Shown here piece by piece: positions 8,746 through 16,508 of a stretch of DNA of 64,000 bases. The notes beneath the pieces are model-generated. The model worked only from the letters and a program-made list of their open reading frames with translations, ran no database searches and was not told the origin of the DNA. This DNA comes from Candidatus Binatia bacterium (GTDB lineage Bacteria; Desulfobacterota; Binatia; UBA9968; JAJDTQ01). Numbering within the stretch: position 1 is the stretch's first letter; every line of letters starts with the position of its first letter. The stretch covers positions 806,001 through 870,000 of the forward strand of contig OX638375.1 of the NCBI GenBank assembly GCA_951813575.1, given 5' to 3'. A program made the translations under genes and the position numbers.

Positions 8746-9582
8746 ATGAAAGCCCGGATGATCAACACGGCGTTCGTCTCCATCCTCCTGTTGGGTGCGT
8801 TCGGCCCATGGTTCAACTACGCCCAGGACATTTCACCCCTGGAACAACCTGGGGTTCACGCGAGAATCTTTGAAAGACTGGAGAGCAAGATTGCTGCCTG
8901 CGAACCCGCGACTGCGACTGGTGTACAGCGTTGTGTTCTCGACGCCATATGGCGAACGGCAGACGTAAGCGCCGACGGGAATATCGGCGCCGCCGAGATC
9001 AATCGCTTGTTTCGTATAGTCGCGGGCGGAACAGCATACCAGAACTATGTAACCTCCTATCGCGACGCCGAAACGAACCCACGAAGCAGCCGTTCCCCTA
9101 AACAGCCAGAGAACGAAGAACTGGACGCTGTAGTCGTGGCGGGTTCAATCGGCGCGATCGTGACACCAGGGCTGATCGCCAACTTCGACTACAACGGCGA
9201 CGGCATGCTTTCCCGGACTGAGGTTCTTGGAGACACGGACTTTGCCAATTTGGTGTCCGAGTTGGAGGAACAACGAAAACGTCTGCCCCGGGGCGGCCTC
9301 GAAGCCCTCTGGCGGTGGAAACGCGAGACTTTGGGGACAAGGAGCCGGGACAGACAGCGAGGGGACGCGGCGGAACGCCGTGGGGAGAAAGACACAAGCA
9401 CGGAATTGGAGAGATTGGCCGAGTTCTGTGCCGAAGTGCCGCAATCGGCACTCTGTCTCGATCTGGGGAAAGGACAGGTCCCGACAGGACGGCGCGGGGC
9501 AGAAGAATCACCGACCGAGCGGGAGAGGCTGGCTGAGTTCTGCGCTGAAGTACCGCAATCCGTCCTTTGCCGTGATCTCTGA
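8746..9582 (+). CDS. secreted EF-hand protein with duplicated Cys-containing C-terminal repeat
   Basis: A 278-residue protein with a signal peptide (about residues 1-27, hydrophobic stretch after MKARM). Two calcium-binding EF-hand loops are visible: DVSADGNIGAAE near residue 72 and DYNGDGMLSRTE near residue 148. The C-terminal 75 residues contain an ERLAEFCAEVPQS motif twice, each followed by LC or VLC and then DL, separated by a charged linker. The repeats are near-identical in DNA as well, pointing to recent duplication. I do not recognise the family beyond the EF-hands. It lies downstream of the dipeptidase and upstream of a convergent toxin gene. Confidence 0.8.
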   Translation: MKARMINTAFVSILLLGAFGPWFNYAQDISPLEQPGVHARIFERLESKIAACEPATATGVQRCVLDAIWRTADVSADGNIGAAEINRLFRIVAGGTAYQNYVTSYRDAETNPRSSRSPKQPENEELDAVVVAGSIGAIVTPGLIANFDYNGDGMLSRTEVLGDTDFANLVSELEEQRKRLPRGGLEALWRWKRETLGTRSRDRQRGDAAERRGEKDTSTELERLAEFCAEVPQSALCLDLGKGQVPTGRRGAEESPTERERLAEFCAEVPQSVLCRDL

Positions 9583-9620
9583 TTGGCTACCGTCTCTGAA
9601 GCGCCTTGCGCGACTCCGCG

Positions 9621-10019
9621 TCAGCTCAAAGTGTCAGCCAAGTCCGCATCGACAATCCGCCGATCTTGCGTCAGAAGAGTGACCCCAAGAACGCGGGCGG
9701 TTGCCACGAGGATCCTGTCCGCCGGATCCCTGTGAAACGAGTCGGGCAACGCCGCCACTTCTGCCGCAACCGCTGGAGAGATGCCTTGCCGACGCACCAA
9801 GGGAGGCGCTACGGCCTTATCCAGCCACTCCCGCAAAGGAATCGCCAAGCGGATGCGCCCCAGAGAGTACAATGTCGCCACCTCCCAAAGCGAGATATCC
9901 GACACCAACAGGGGCGACTCCGGATCTGCTGACGTGATCACCTCATGTTGAGCGGCGGAGAGCCGACCCAGATCATCGAGCCACCAGAGCAACACGTGGG
10001 TATCCAGCAACGCCCTCAT
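9621..10019 (-). CDS. PIN-domain toxin, VapC family
   Basis: A 132-residue PIN ribonuclease with acidic residues at expected positions: DTHVLLWW (Asp near residue 6), SLWEVATL (Glu near residue 44) and DPADRILVATA (Asp near residues 95-98), followed by LTQDRRI. The DxHxLLWW start is characteristic of the subgroup paired with Phd/YefM-type antitoxins. Its ATG overlaps the last four bases of the antitoxin gene, the usual antitoxin-first order. It would cleave RNA when freed from its partner. Confidence 0.92.
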   Translation of the reverse strand: MRALLDTHVLLWWLDDLGRLSAAQHEVITSADPESPLLVSDISLWEVATLYSLGRIRLAIPLREWLDKAVAPPLVRRQGISPAVAAEVAALPDSFHRDPADRILVATARVLGVTLLTQDRRIVDADLADTLS

Positions 10020-10255
10020 CGCCGGAGGGCCTCCCAGTCCTCCTCCGGCAGAACCGGCCCGATGACATCACCAATGAAGGTGACGGTGCCGGCCAACTCT
10101 GCCTGCGGATACTTGGTCTTGGCGACACTGGCAGGCACAAGCTCGGCCACGGGACGCCCGTGTTTCAGAATGACAACGCTCTCGCCCGTGGCGTGTACCT
10201 GGTCGAGGATCGCCAGACACCGGGCCTTGAAATCGGATGCATTCATGGTTTCCAT
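10016..10255 (-). CDS. Phd/YefM-type antitoxin
   Basis: A 79-residue protein of the Phd/YefM family: the NASDFKARCLAILD start followed by a VILKHGRPVAELVP strand-turn segment is typical. It binds DNA by its N-terminus and neutralises the PIN toxin by its C-terminus. The ATG used here (10255) lies inside the left arm of a perfect 12-base palindrome. A second ATG three codons in (10246) is equally possible and starts closer to the family consensus. The toxin follows with a 4-base overlap. Confidence 0.9.
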   Translation of the reverse strand: METMNASDFKARCLAILDQVHATGESVVILKHGRPVAELVPASVAKTKYPQAELAGTVTFIGDVIGPVLPEEDWEALRR

Positions 10256-10286
10256 ATGACTAGGCTATATGACCAGTCATATGGAA
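10250..10286. promoter_or_regulatory. palindromic operator of the antitoxin-toxin operon
   Basis: A perfect 12-base inverted repeat (TTCCATATGACT at 10250-10261 and AGTCATATGGAA at 10275-10286) with a 13-base spacer sits exactly over the antitoxin start. Phd/YefM-type antitoxins bind such palindromes to repress their own operon. The position and symmetry make this the likely autoregulatory site. It overlaps the first possible start codon, so binding could block transcription near the start. Confidence 0.7.
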
Positions 10287-10308
10287 TCAAGGGGAATTTG
10301 ATCGGAGG

Positions 10309-11460
10309 TTAGAATTCCAACTTGTAGAACCGCAGCGCATTGCCGCCCAGAAGCGCGTCCCTTTCTTCCTGCGTGATGGCGTCGTTGCTCTTGATGGCGT
10401 CGACCCGTCCCCAGTCCATGTCGCTGTGGGGGTAGTCGCTGGCGTACATGAGCGAGGCGGCGCCCACCTGGTCGATGACGGCCCTCAGGTTCTCGTCGTC
10501 TTCGAAGCCCGAGAGTATCCGTCCGGTGAGGATGTCCTCCATGGGTTCGCGGATGGTCTCCGGCAGGGTGTAGGGCGCCCTGCCCCAGTTGCCCTCGTGG
10601 CGGCCGTCGCCGCGGGGTCCCCGGACGTGCTCGATGTGCTTGCCGACCCACCAGGCCCAGTAGGGAAACCACGTCGCCCCGATCTCCAGGAAGGCGCACC
10701 GGAGGTTGGGATAACGGGCCATGATGCCCATGCGCACCACCGACATCATGCCCACCATCATGGAGAACGGCATGGCGGTGACGTGGGTGGAGAAGAAGTC
10801 GGTGAAGCAGTCGGCCCAAGGCGTGTCGTGCATGCCGGTGACCGCGTGGAAGCCGATGGGCGTGTCGAGCTCGTTCACCGCGGCGAAGAACGGCTCGTAT
10901 TCGGGGTCGTGCAGAGGCCGGTTGCCGACCATTCCGGGCAGCAGCACGCCGGCCAGTCCCAACTCCCCCACCGCCCTTCTCGCCTCTTCCGCCGCCCCGG
11001 CCGGATCCTGGATCGGCACCATGGCGATGGCGTTCAGCCGCCTGCTGGCCTGGGAGCACTGCTCGGCCACGTAGTTGTTGTAGGCGCGGCACACGGCGCC
11101 GGCCAGCTCCGCGTTCTCAAGGTCGAACACCCAGACGAGCGCCGTCGGAAAGACCACCTGGTAGTCCACCCCCATGAGATCGAGGTCCTCGATACGTCCG
11201 GGGATGTCATCCAGGGAGTTGTCCCGGGCCTTCATCTGCTTGTGCCGCGGCGTGGGATAGTTGAACCCGCCGCCGCCCACGCCCCTGGAGAAGGGAATAC
11301 GGGGCACCACGCGCCCCTCGGCCACCCACCGGCCCTGGTCCCGGGGCTCGCCCGGCATGTCGATGACCCGGGGCCGAAGCGGATGGAACTCCTTCTCGAT
11401 GTAGCGGTCGAACAGGTCGAAAGGCTCGTGCAGATGGCCGTCGGAGTCGATGGTCAACAT
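10309..11460 (-). CDS. amidohydrolase family 2 (TIM-barrel metal-dependent hydrolase)
   Basis: A 383-residue metal hydrolase of the amidohydrolase_2 type (aminocarboxymuconate-semialdehyde decarboxylase relatives). It begins MLTIDSDGHLHEP with the metal-binding HxH near residue 9. Family segments include GFHAVTG, the FLEIGATWFPYW stretch and the C-terminal MYASDYPHSDMDW with the conserved Asp. The ATG at 11460 was chosen because GGGAGG precedes it; the frame extends upstream without homology. The substrate is unknown; a ring-cleavage product or an acyclic acid is likely by family. It is on the same strand as the BolA gene upstream. Confidence 0.88.
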   Translation of the reverse strand: MLTIDSDGHLHEPFDLFDRYIEKEFHPLRPRVIDMPGEPRDQGRWVAEGRVVPRIPFSRGVGGGGFNYPTPRHKQMKARDNSLDDIPGRIEDLDLMGVDYQVVFPTALVWVFDLENAELAGAVCRAYNNYVAEQCSQASRRLNAIAMVPIQDPAGAAEEARRAVGELGLAGVLLPGMVGNRPLHDPEYEPFFAAVNELDTPIGFHAVTGMHDTPWADCFTDFFSTHVTAMPFSMMVGMMSVVRMGIMARYPNLRCAFLEIGATWFPYWAWWVGKHIEHVRGPRGDGRHEGNWGRAPYTLPETIREPMEDILTGRILSGFEDDENLRAVIDQVGAASLMYASDYPHSDMDWGRVDAIKSNDAITQEERDALLGGNALRFYKLEF

Positions 11461-11556
11461 GTTACCTCCCGGATGGCCCTCGAGGTCCGGGGGCCTGGCG
11501 TCGAGGATGAGGAGGCGCGTGCGCGCGCCCGGCAGGTCAACCGATTCCGGCAAACG

Positions 11557-11814
11557 TCAGGCGCCGAATTTTTCCCATTGCTCGGGGCTGAAGGTCTTGA
11601 GCGAAAGCGCGTGGATGCGTTCGTCGCCAAGCTCGTCCTTGAGCGCCTCGTAGACCATCTTGTGCTGGTCGATGAGGCCCTTGCCGGCGAAGGAATCGTG
11701 CACGATGACCACCTGGTAGTGGTCTCCGCCGCCGGTAAGATCCTTGATCATCGGCACCATGCAACCCGGGAAAACCCGCCCCAGCGTGTCCTCGATCTCT
11801 TGTGGCTGAATCAT
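11557..11814 (-). CDS. BolA family protein
   Basis: An 85-residue BolA-fold protein. It shows the MIQPQEIEDTL start, the conserved core DHYQVVIVHDSFAGKGLIDQH and the C-terminal IHALSLKTFSPEQW, all hallmarks of the family, including a His suited to Fe-S co-ligation with monothiol glutaredoxins. BolA proteins help in iron-sulfur cluster handling and stress response. A short remnant of a similar gene lies at 6264-6330. A tandem repeat array lies immediately upstream of its start and so in its promoter region. Confidence 0.9.
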   Translation of the reverse strand: MIQPQEIEDTLGRVFPGCMVPMIKDLTGGGDHYQVVIVHDSFAGKGLIDQHKMVYEALKDELGDERIHALSLKTFSPEQWEKFGA

Positions 11815-11889
11815 AGGGCTGGGATTAGCACAAAACGGGGGAGCGGACCACCGAAGACGGTGGGGTGGCCCACCCACCCCGCGCCCATG

Positions 11890-12130
11890 GACCCCGGCTC
11901 AAGGCCGGGGTGACGTGGGGGAACGCCGGGGTGCGTGGGGGAACGCCGGGGTGACGTGGGGGAAGGCCGGGGTGCGTGGGGGAAGGCCGGGGTGCGTGGG
12001 GGAAGGCCGGGGTGCGTGGGGGAAGGCCGGGGTGCGTGGGGGAAGGCCGGGGTGCGTGGGGGAAGGCCGGGGTGCGTGGGGGAAGGCCGGGGTGCGTGGG
12101 GGAAGGCCGGGGTGCGTGGGGGAAGGCCGG
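11890..12130. repeat. 20-bp G-rich tandem repeat array adjoining a REP-like palindrome
   Basis: Eight perfect copies of a 20-base unit (ggaaggccggggtgcgtggg) run from 11961 to 12120, with a half copy to 12130 and about three degenerate 20-21 base copies upstream. The left edge contains CCCCGGCTCAAGGCCGGGGTGACG, a REP-like sequence resembling the array at 56382-56505. The repeat likely grew from such a REP unit. It fills the space between the peroxiredoxin-like gene and the BolA gene. Long open frames across it reflect the repeat and are not taken as genes. Confidence 0.9.
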
Positions 12131-12160
12131 GAGGACGGCGATGGACGCGATCAGCGTGTC

Positions 12161-12667
12161 TCACGCCTGCACGTCGTAGTCGTCCCGGCACTGCTGGATC
12201 ATGGCCCGCATGTCGGCCCGCAGCTCCTCGTTGGTGGGCCGGCCCACGTAGTACCAGCCGTTGTAGATGCGATGGACCGTGAGATCGGGCAGCAGCGAGA
12301 AGGCGTAAGGGATCGCGATGGTCCCGTGCTTCTTGTCCGAGGTGTCGACGAGGTCCAGGGCCTCGATGGCCTTGTGCTCGTGGTCGCTCAGGAACGGGAA
12401 CGTCGCCCCGAGACCGTTTCTGAGCGCCCCGTTCACCTGCGGCGGGTCCACGCTGACGACGGCGACACGGCAATAGGCAGAGGGAAGCTCCTCCTGCAGG
12501 GTGACCAGGTGGCGCAACTGCACCACGCATTTCCCTCACCAATAGCCTCGATAGAACACCACGATGAGGGGGAACCTGCCCTCGGTGATCCCCGACAATG
12601 CCGCTTCCTGGCCCGTGTGGTCCTTGAGGGCCAGATCCGGGAACGTCGCGCCGACGGTTTGATTCAT
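12161..12667 (-). CDS. peroxiredoxin-like selenoprotein (UxxC motif, in-frame TGA)
   Basis: A thioredoxin-fold, AhpC/TSA-type protein of 168 residues if the in-frame TGA at codon 44 (12536-12538) is read as selenocysteine. Before the TGA the frame encodes a family-typical N-terminus from MNQTVGATFPDL to VVFYRGYW. After it, in the same frame, comes GKCVVQLRHLVTL and then VAVVSVDPP and FPFLSDHE. The TGA sits exactly where FYRGYWC has its peroxidatic Cys, giving a UGKC redox motif. The ATG at 12667 has AAGGAGG upstream. A hairpin fitting a bacterial SECIS follows the TGA. It probably reduces peroxides or disulfides. The alternative, a nonsense mutation, is made unlikely by the intact frame on both sides and the exact Cys position. 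Confidence 0.85.
12509..12526 (-). promoter_or_regulatory. SECIS-like hairpin of the peroxiredoxin-like selenoprotein
   Basis: On the minus strand, GTGGTGC (12526-12520) pairs with GCGCCAC (12515-12509), including one G-T pair, to give a 7-bp stem with an AGTT tetraloop. The loop begins 17 bases after the TGA and has G at its second position. Bacterial SECIS elements need a small apical loop with G in the first two positions at roughly this distance. The fold was made by eye. Confidence 0.7.
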
Positions 12668-12702
12668 GACTAGCCTCCTTTGAATATCGAGATGTCAGTC
12701 CG

Positions 12703-13806
12703 CTACGGCGCCGGCATGGCCCAGCGCGCCAGATCCGATTCCGCCAGTTCCGCGCCGAGCCCGGCAACCTCCGGAACCGACAGCCTTCCTGCCCGCAGGT
12801 CCAGCGGGCGCGCCACCACGTCGCCGCCCATCTTGAGCGGGCCCACGGACTCGCAGCCGTCCATGATGTTGGCGCAGCTCGCGGCCACGTGAATCTCCGC
12901 GAGCGTATTGATGGAGAGGCCGAACCCATGGCCGATGACGCACCGGATGCCGGCGGCCTCGGCCATGTGGACCATGCGGACGGTGCGGGTGATGCCGCCC
13001 TGCTTCATCACCTTCACCTTGACGATGTCCGCGGCCTCCTTCCGGATGACCTCCACCAGGGTCTCCGGCCCGACGATGGCCTCGTCCGCCATCACCGGGA
13101 TGTCGATCCGGCGGCGCACCCGCGCCAGGCCCTCGTAGTCGACGCGGGACACCGGCTGCTCCAGCAGCGCCACGTCCAGCGGCGCCAGCGCCTTTGCCAG
13201 GCGAACGGCGTCATCGACGCCGTAGGCCTCGTTGGCGTCCACCCGGAGGCTCAAGCTGCCCGCCACCGCGCTGCGCACCGCCGCCACCCGGTCGCGGTCC
13301 GCCTCGACGCCCGAGCCCAGCTTGATCTTCACCGAGCGGAAACCGGCGTCGCGCCAACTCAGGGCCTCCGCTGCCGCCGCGTCCGGCTCCAGCAGGCCGA
13401 TCCAGCCGTTGAGGCGCACTTCGTCCTTGAGCCTGCCGCCCAGCAGCGAGTGCACCGGCTGGTCCAGCGCCTTGCCCTTGAGGTCGAAGAGGGCCATCTC
13501 CAGGGCGGCCTTGGCGTCCAGGTGCCGCGGAAGGCAGCGGTCCATCAGATCCAACGCCGCCGACAGGTTCAACGGATCGCCGCCGGTGAGACTCGGCGCC
13601 AGCGTCCGCACCGCCTTCAGAGTCTCGCCGAAGCTCTCCTCCGAGTGACCGGGATCCGGATCGACGTTGCCCAGCCCGGTGATGCCCTCATCGGTGCGGA
13701 CGCGCACCACGATGCTGTCCTGCCGGGTCTTGGTGTCGTGGGCGTTGCGAAAAACCCCTTTCAGAGGAATCTGCAACGGATGGATATCGATGCGGGTGAT
13801 CTTCAT
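12703..13806 (-). CDS. mandelate racemase / muconate lactonizing enzyme family protein
   Basis: A 367-residue enolase-superfamily enzyme. The KxK motif is VKIKLGSG near residue 170. The three metal ligands are visible as the Asp of RVDANEAY, the Glu of LLEQPV and the Asp of MADEAI, and the opposite catalytic Lys is in VKVMKQGG. This arrangement is that of the MLE subgroup (muconate cycloisomerase, dipeptide epimerase, o-succinylbenzoate synthase). It abstracts the alpha-proton of a carboxylate substrate. The ATG at 13806 begins the typical MKITRIDIHP; nine more codons upstream are open but unlike the family. The selenoprotein gene follows on the same strand. Confidence 0.9.
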   Translation of the reverse strand: MKITRIDIHPLQIPLKGVFRNAHDTKTRQDSIVVRVRTDEGITGLGNVDPDPGHSEESFGETLKAVRTLAPSLTGGDPLNLSAALDLMDRCLPRHLDAKAALEMALFDLKGKALDQPVHSLLGGRLKDEVRLNGWIGLLEPDAAAAEALSWRDAGFRSVKIKLGSGVEADRDRVAAVRSAVAGSLSLRVDANEAYGVDDAVRLAKALAPLDVALLEQPVSRVDYEGLARVRRRIDIPVMADEAIVGPETLVEVIRKEAADIVKVKVMKQGGITRTVRMVHMAEAAGIRCVIGHGFGLSINTLAEIHVAASCANIMDGCESVGPLKMGGDVVARPLDLRAGRLSVPEVAGLGAELAESDLARWAMPAP

Positions 13807-13932
13807 GACAACCGGCCGCCGCCGCACGCGCAATCCACCTCCCGGAAAGCGCTTTGCCTTGCACGCGGTCGCAAGCTACTGAATGATACCCACAACCACC
13901 CGGTTTATCGAACGGTCAGGGAGGGAAAGCGA

Positions 13933-14805
13933 ATGACTAGCGCTTCGCGGTTGCGGGAGGCAATGGCCGAGGACGGCTGCCTTGCCGTTCCGGGCGTTCA
14001 CGACGGCTTGACGGCGCTGCTCGCGGAGCAGGCCGGCTTCCGGGTGGCCCTGCTCGGTGGCAACGCCGTCACGGCCAGCGTGCTGGGCCTCCCGGACCTG
14101 GGGTTCCTGTCCGCCGATGCGCTCATCGCGCACGTGCGGAACATCTGCCACGTGCTGCGCATCCCCCTCGTTGTGGACGCCGACACGGGTTTCGGCGGCC
14201 CTCTTCAGGTGCACCGCACCGTCGCCGCGCTGGAGCGGGCGGGCGCGGCGGCTATACAAATCGAGGACCAGGTGCCGGCCAAGAAATGCGGACTGCTTGA
14301 GGGCGGACATCCGCTGGTGACCGCAACGGAGATGGCGGAGAAGGTCCGGGCCGCGGCCGCCGCAAGGACCGACACGGACACCGTCATCGTGGCCCGCACC
14401 CTGGCCTACTCCTCGGGTGGCCTCGACGAAGCCATCCGGCGCGGCCGGGTTTACCACGAAGCCGGCGCCGACGCGGTCTTCGTGCAGGTTCCGGGCGCGC
14501 TGGAGGAGCTCCGCGAGATCCGTCGCGGCATCCCGGGTCCGCTGGTGGTCAACATGGACGAAGCCATCCCGGCGTGCGCCCTGGAGGTCGGCGAAGCCGC
14601 CGCCGAGGGTTACAAGATGGCGCTGTTCCCGGGCACCGTCCGTTACTCACTGGTGAAGGCGGTCGGCGACGCCCTCGCCGTCCTGCGCCGGGAAGGAACC
14701 ACCCGAAGCCGCCGGGACCGCCTGGCGTCCCTGGCCGAGTATCACGCCGTGCTGCGCATGGACGAGTTCCTGGAACTGGAGGGGTCGCTGACGAAGCCCT
14801 CCTAG
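13933..14805 (+). CDS. isocitrate lyase / PEP mutase superfamily carboligase-lyase
   Basis: A 290-residue TIM-barrel enzyme of the ICL/PEPM superfamily. The metal-binding motif VVDADTGFGG lies near residue 82, followed by AAIQIEDQ. The loop PAKKCGLLEG keeps the KKCG pattern of carbon-carbon bond lyases, so it is more likely a lyase (methylisocitrate or dimethylmalate lyase type, or oxaloacetate decarboxylase) than a phosphonate-forming mutase. It starts at ATG 13933 with a GAGGGA ribosome site. It is divergent from the enolase-superfamily gene. Confidence 0.88.
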   Translation: MTSASRLREAMAEDGCLAVPGVHDGLTALLAEQAGFRVALLGGNAVTASVLGLPDLGFLSADALIAHVRNICHVLRIPLVVDADTGFGGPLQVHRTVAALERAGAAAIQIEDQVPAKKCGLLEGGHPLVTATEMAEKVRAAAAARTDTDTVIVARTLAYSSGGLDEAIRRGRVYHEAGADAVFVQVPGALEELREIRRGIPGPLVVNMDEAIPACALEVGEAAAEGYKMALFPGTVRYSLVKAVGDALAVLRREGTTRSRRDRLASLAEYHAVLRMDEFLELEGSLTKPS

Positions 14806-14838
14806 GCGTGTGCCGACTCTCCTGCCCACTCCGCCTGG

Positions 14839-14858
14839 ATTCCCGCTTTCGCGGGAAT
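14839..14858. repeat. REP-like palindrome between convergent genes
   Basis: ATTCCCGC (14839-14846) and GCGGGAAT (14851-14858) form a perfect 8-bp stem around a 4-base loop, followed by GACGAAT. This TGGATTCCCGCTTTCGCGGGAATGACG-type sequence is a common intergenic repeat in proteobacteria. It lies between the ends of two convergent genes and may act as a bidirectional transcription stop, though no T-run follows. Confidence 0.6.
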
Positions 14859-14873
14859 GACGAATACCGGCCA

Positions 14874-15974
14874 TCAGGCCCGTATGTCCTCCAGGAACAA
14901 CTCCGTGGGTATCTCCCGGCCGAGCCCCTGCTCACGCGCGCGTTCGTACACCGCTCCGGTGATGGCGCTGAACTGCGGCCCGATGGCGCCGATGTTCATG
15001 AACCAGGTGGTCTGCTCCGGGCTGGTGCGTCCCGGGATGCGGCCGCTCATGAGGTCCGGCAGCTTGGGGATGTCCACGACCTCCGGCGTGAGATCCACTC
15101 GGGGCACGAGCGCCCGTTCCTCTTCCTGGCCCGCTACATAACCGAGGTAGCCGCCCCGGGCGTAGAACGCCTCGGGCGGGAGCTTCTCCAGGTACGGCGT
15201 GGCGTCGCCGGGACGCACCGCCACGTCCACCGCGTGGAGGAACCCCGGCTCCAACGAGTTCCGGTTCACGTCGATGACGTGCATGCCGGGTTCCAGCCAG
15301 TCGATGAAGAACACCGGCTCGATGGCGGAAGCGCAGCAACACACGATGTCGGCGCCCCGCACCGCGCTCCGCCCGTCCGAAGCCACCACCGCCTCGATTT
15401 CATGCCGTGCCTGCATCTCCTCCGCGTACTGCCGGGCATTGGCCGGGTTGAGGCTGAACACCGTGACCTTGGTGATGCGCCTTACGCGGCAAAGAGCGTC
15501 GAGGTAGCTCCGGGCCATGCCGCCGGAGCCGATCATCGCCACGGTATGACTGTCCTCCCGCGCCAGGTACTTGGCGCCGAGCCCGGCACCCGCCCCCACG
15601 CGGTCGTGCTGCAACCGGCCGTCGTTCATCATGGCCACGGGGGTGGCGTCGCGGGTGCTGAAGAGCAGCAGCAGTCCGCACCAGGTGCCGGGCTCGCGGG
15701 CGTACTTGTTCTCCCGCCGGTGGCCGTGCACCATGGGCCAACTCACCATGTCGGAGATGATGCGGATACAGGCATAGCCGTCTTTCCGGCTGCCCCCCAC
15801 CATGAGCGCGAGCCGGTGGTACGGCGCTTCCTGGCCGGAAGGCACGTACATGTCCATGCGCCCCATGCCGACGGCGTCGCCCCGGGCCAGCTCGTGGAAG
15901 AGCCCCTCCAGGGAGTCCAGGCAAAGCGGCATGTCGATGACGCGGGCCACATCGTCGTTGTTCAGGAACAGCAT
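14874..15974 (-). CDS. ornithine cyclodeaminase / mu-crystallin family dehydrogenase
   Basis: A 366-residue NAD(P)-dependent enzyme of the ornithine cyclodeaminase/alanine dehydrogenase (mu-crystallin) family. It begins MLFLNNDDVARVIDM and has the Rossmann GSGGMARSYLDAL motif near residue 147. A segment equivalent to the substrate loop (PYHRLALMVGG) is present. It reduces or deaminates an imino or amino acid; which one is not visible. ATG 15974 is preceded by GAGGAGAG. The protein is somewhat longer than average for the family. Confidence 0.85.
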   Translation of the reverse strand: MLFLNNDDVARVIDMPLCLDSLEGLFHELARGDAVGMGRMDMYVPSGQEAPYHRLALMVGGSRKDGYACIRIISDMVSWPMVHGHRRENKYAREPGTWCGLLLLFSTRDATPVAMMNDGRLQHDRVGAGAGLGAKYLAREDSHTVAMIGSGGMARSYLDALCRVRRITKVTVFSLNPANARQYAEEMQARHEIEAVVASDGRSAVRGADIVCCCASAIEPVFFIDWLEPGMHVIDVNRNSLEPGFLHAVDVAVRPGDATPYLEKLPPEAFYARGGYLGYVAGQEEERALVPRVDLTPEVVDIPKLPDLMSGRIPGRTSPEQTTWFMNIGAIGPQFSAITGAVYERAREQGLGREIPTELFLEDIRA

Positions 15975-16103
15975 GGGCTCTCCTCGTGTTCTTCCCGGAT
16001 GCCGGGACTGTTTTCCACCGGCCCTCGGTCGCGTATACTGTCGGGACGTGTCGTCGGCCCCGGGACGCCGCACGGCAATCGGGCCGCCGGAAGGAGAACA
16101 GTC

Positions 16104-16325
16104 ATGCCCCTATATGAATTCCAGTGCAAGGGCTGCGGCCACGAGTTCGAGGACCTGGTCCTGGGCTCCGCCCGCCCGGCCTGTCCGTCCTGCAGCAGCC
16201 AACAGCTCGAGCGGCTGCTGTCGGTGTTCGCGGTCAACGGCGCGGCGGACGATCCGCTGCCCGCCGCCGGCGCATGCGGAAGCTGCGGCGACCCCAGGGG
16301 TCCGGGAGCCTGCTCCATGAACTGA
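16104..16325 (+). CDS. FmdB-family zinc ribbon protein
   Basis: A 73-residue putative regulatory protein of the FmdB/CxxC_CXXC_SSSS type. It begins MPLYEFQCKGCGHEFE with the first CxxC, and PACPSCSSQ carries the second, forming one zinc ribbon. The C-terminal tail has extra Cys (ACGSCGDPRGPGAC), as often seen in this family. The role of such proteins is poorly known. The ATG at 16104 has AAGGAG upstream. It lies just before the SAM riboswitch but is probably a separate unit. Confidence 0.88.
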   Translation: MPLYEFQCKGCGHEFEDLVLGSARPACPSCSSQQLERLLSVFAVNGAADDPLPAAGACGSCGDPRGPGACSMN

Positions 16326-16398
16326 CACGCGGGAACCGCGTGCCCCGGAAATTGCATGATTGCGCAAAACCGTGTAGAATCCCGGTAACGAACTGACA

Positions 16399-16500
16399 CC
16401 TTATCCAGAGTGGTGGAGGGACAGGCCCGTTGAAGCCACAGCAACCGTGTTCCCGAAGGGAGCGCAGGTGCTAATTCCGGCCCGTAAGGGACAGATAAGG
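16399..16500 (+). promoter_or_regulatory. SAM-I (S-box) riboswitch
   Basis: The stretch contains the conserved S-box elements in order: CTTATCCAGAG, GGTGGAGGGAC, GGCCCGTTGAAGCC, GCAACC, AGGTGCTAATTCC and closing GACAGATAAGG. Helix P1 is CCTTATC (16399-16405) with GATAAGG (16494-16500). These are the hallmarks of the SAM-I class, which binds S-adenosylmethionine and shuts down downstream genes when SAM is plentiful. A terminator follows at once, so control is by transcription attenuation over the sulfur-carrier operon. Confidence 0.95.
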
Positions 16501-16508
16501 TGAGGAGA

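Noticed and set aside
11890..12130. CRISPR array
   Set aside because: The unit repeats without unique spacers and no cas genes are present; it is a simple tandem repeat.
12161..12526. Peroxiredoxin C-terminal ORF read as a complete 121-residue gene starting at GTG
   Set aside because: The same frame extends across the TGA to a better start with a strong ribosome site and the missing N-terminal half of the fold.
11811..12929. Long frame with many PGLPPRTPAFPHA repeats
   Set aside because: It is the translation of the 20-bp tandem repeat and overlaps the selenoprotein gene in another frame; no sign of a real repeat protein.
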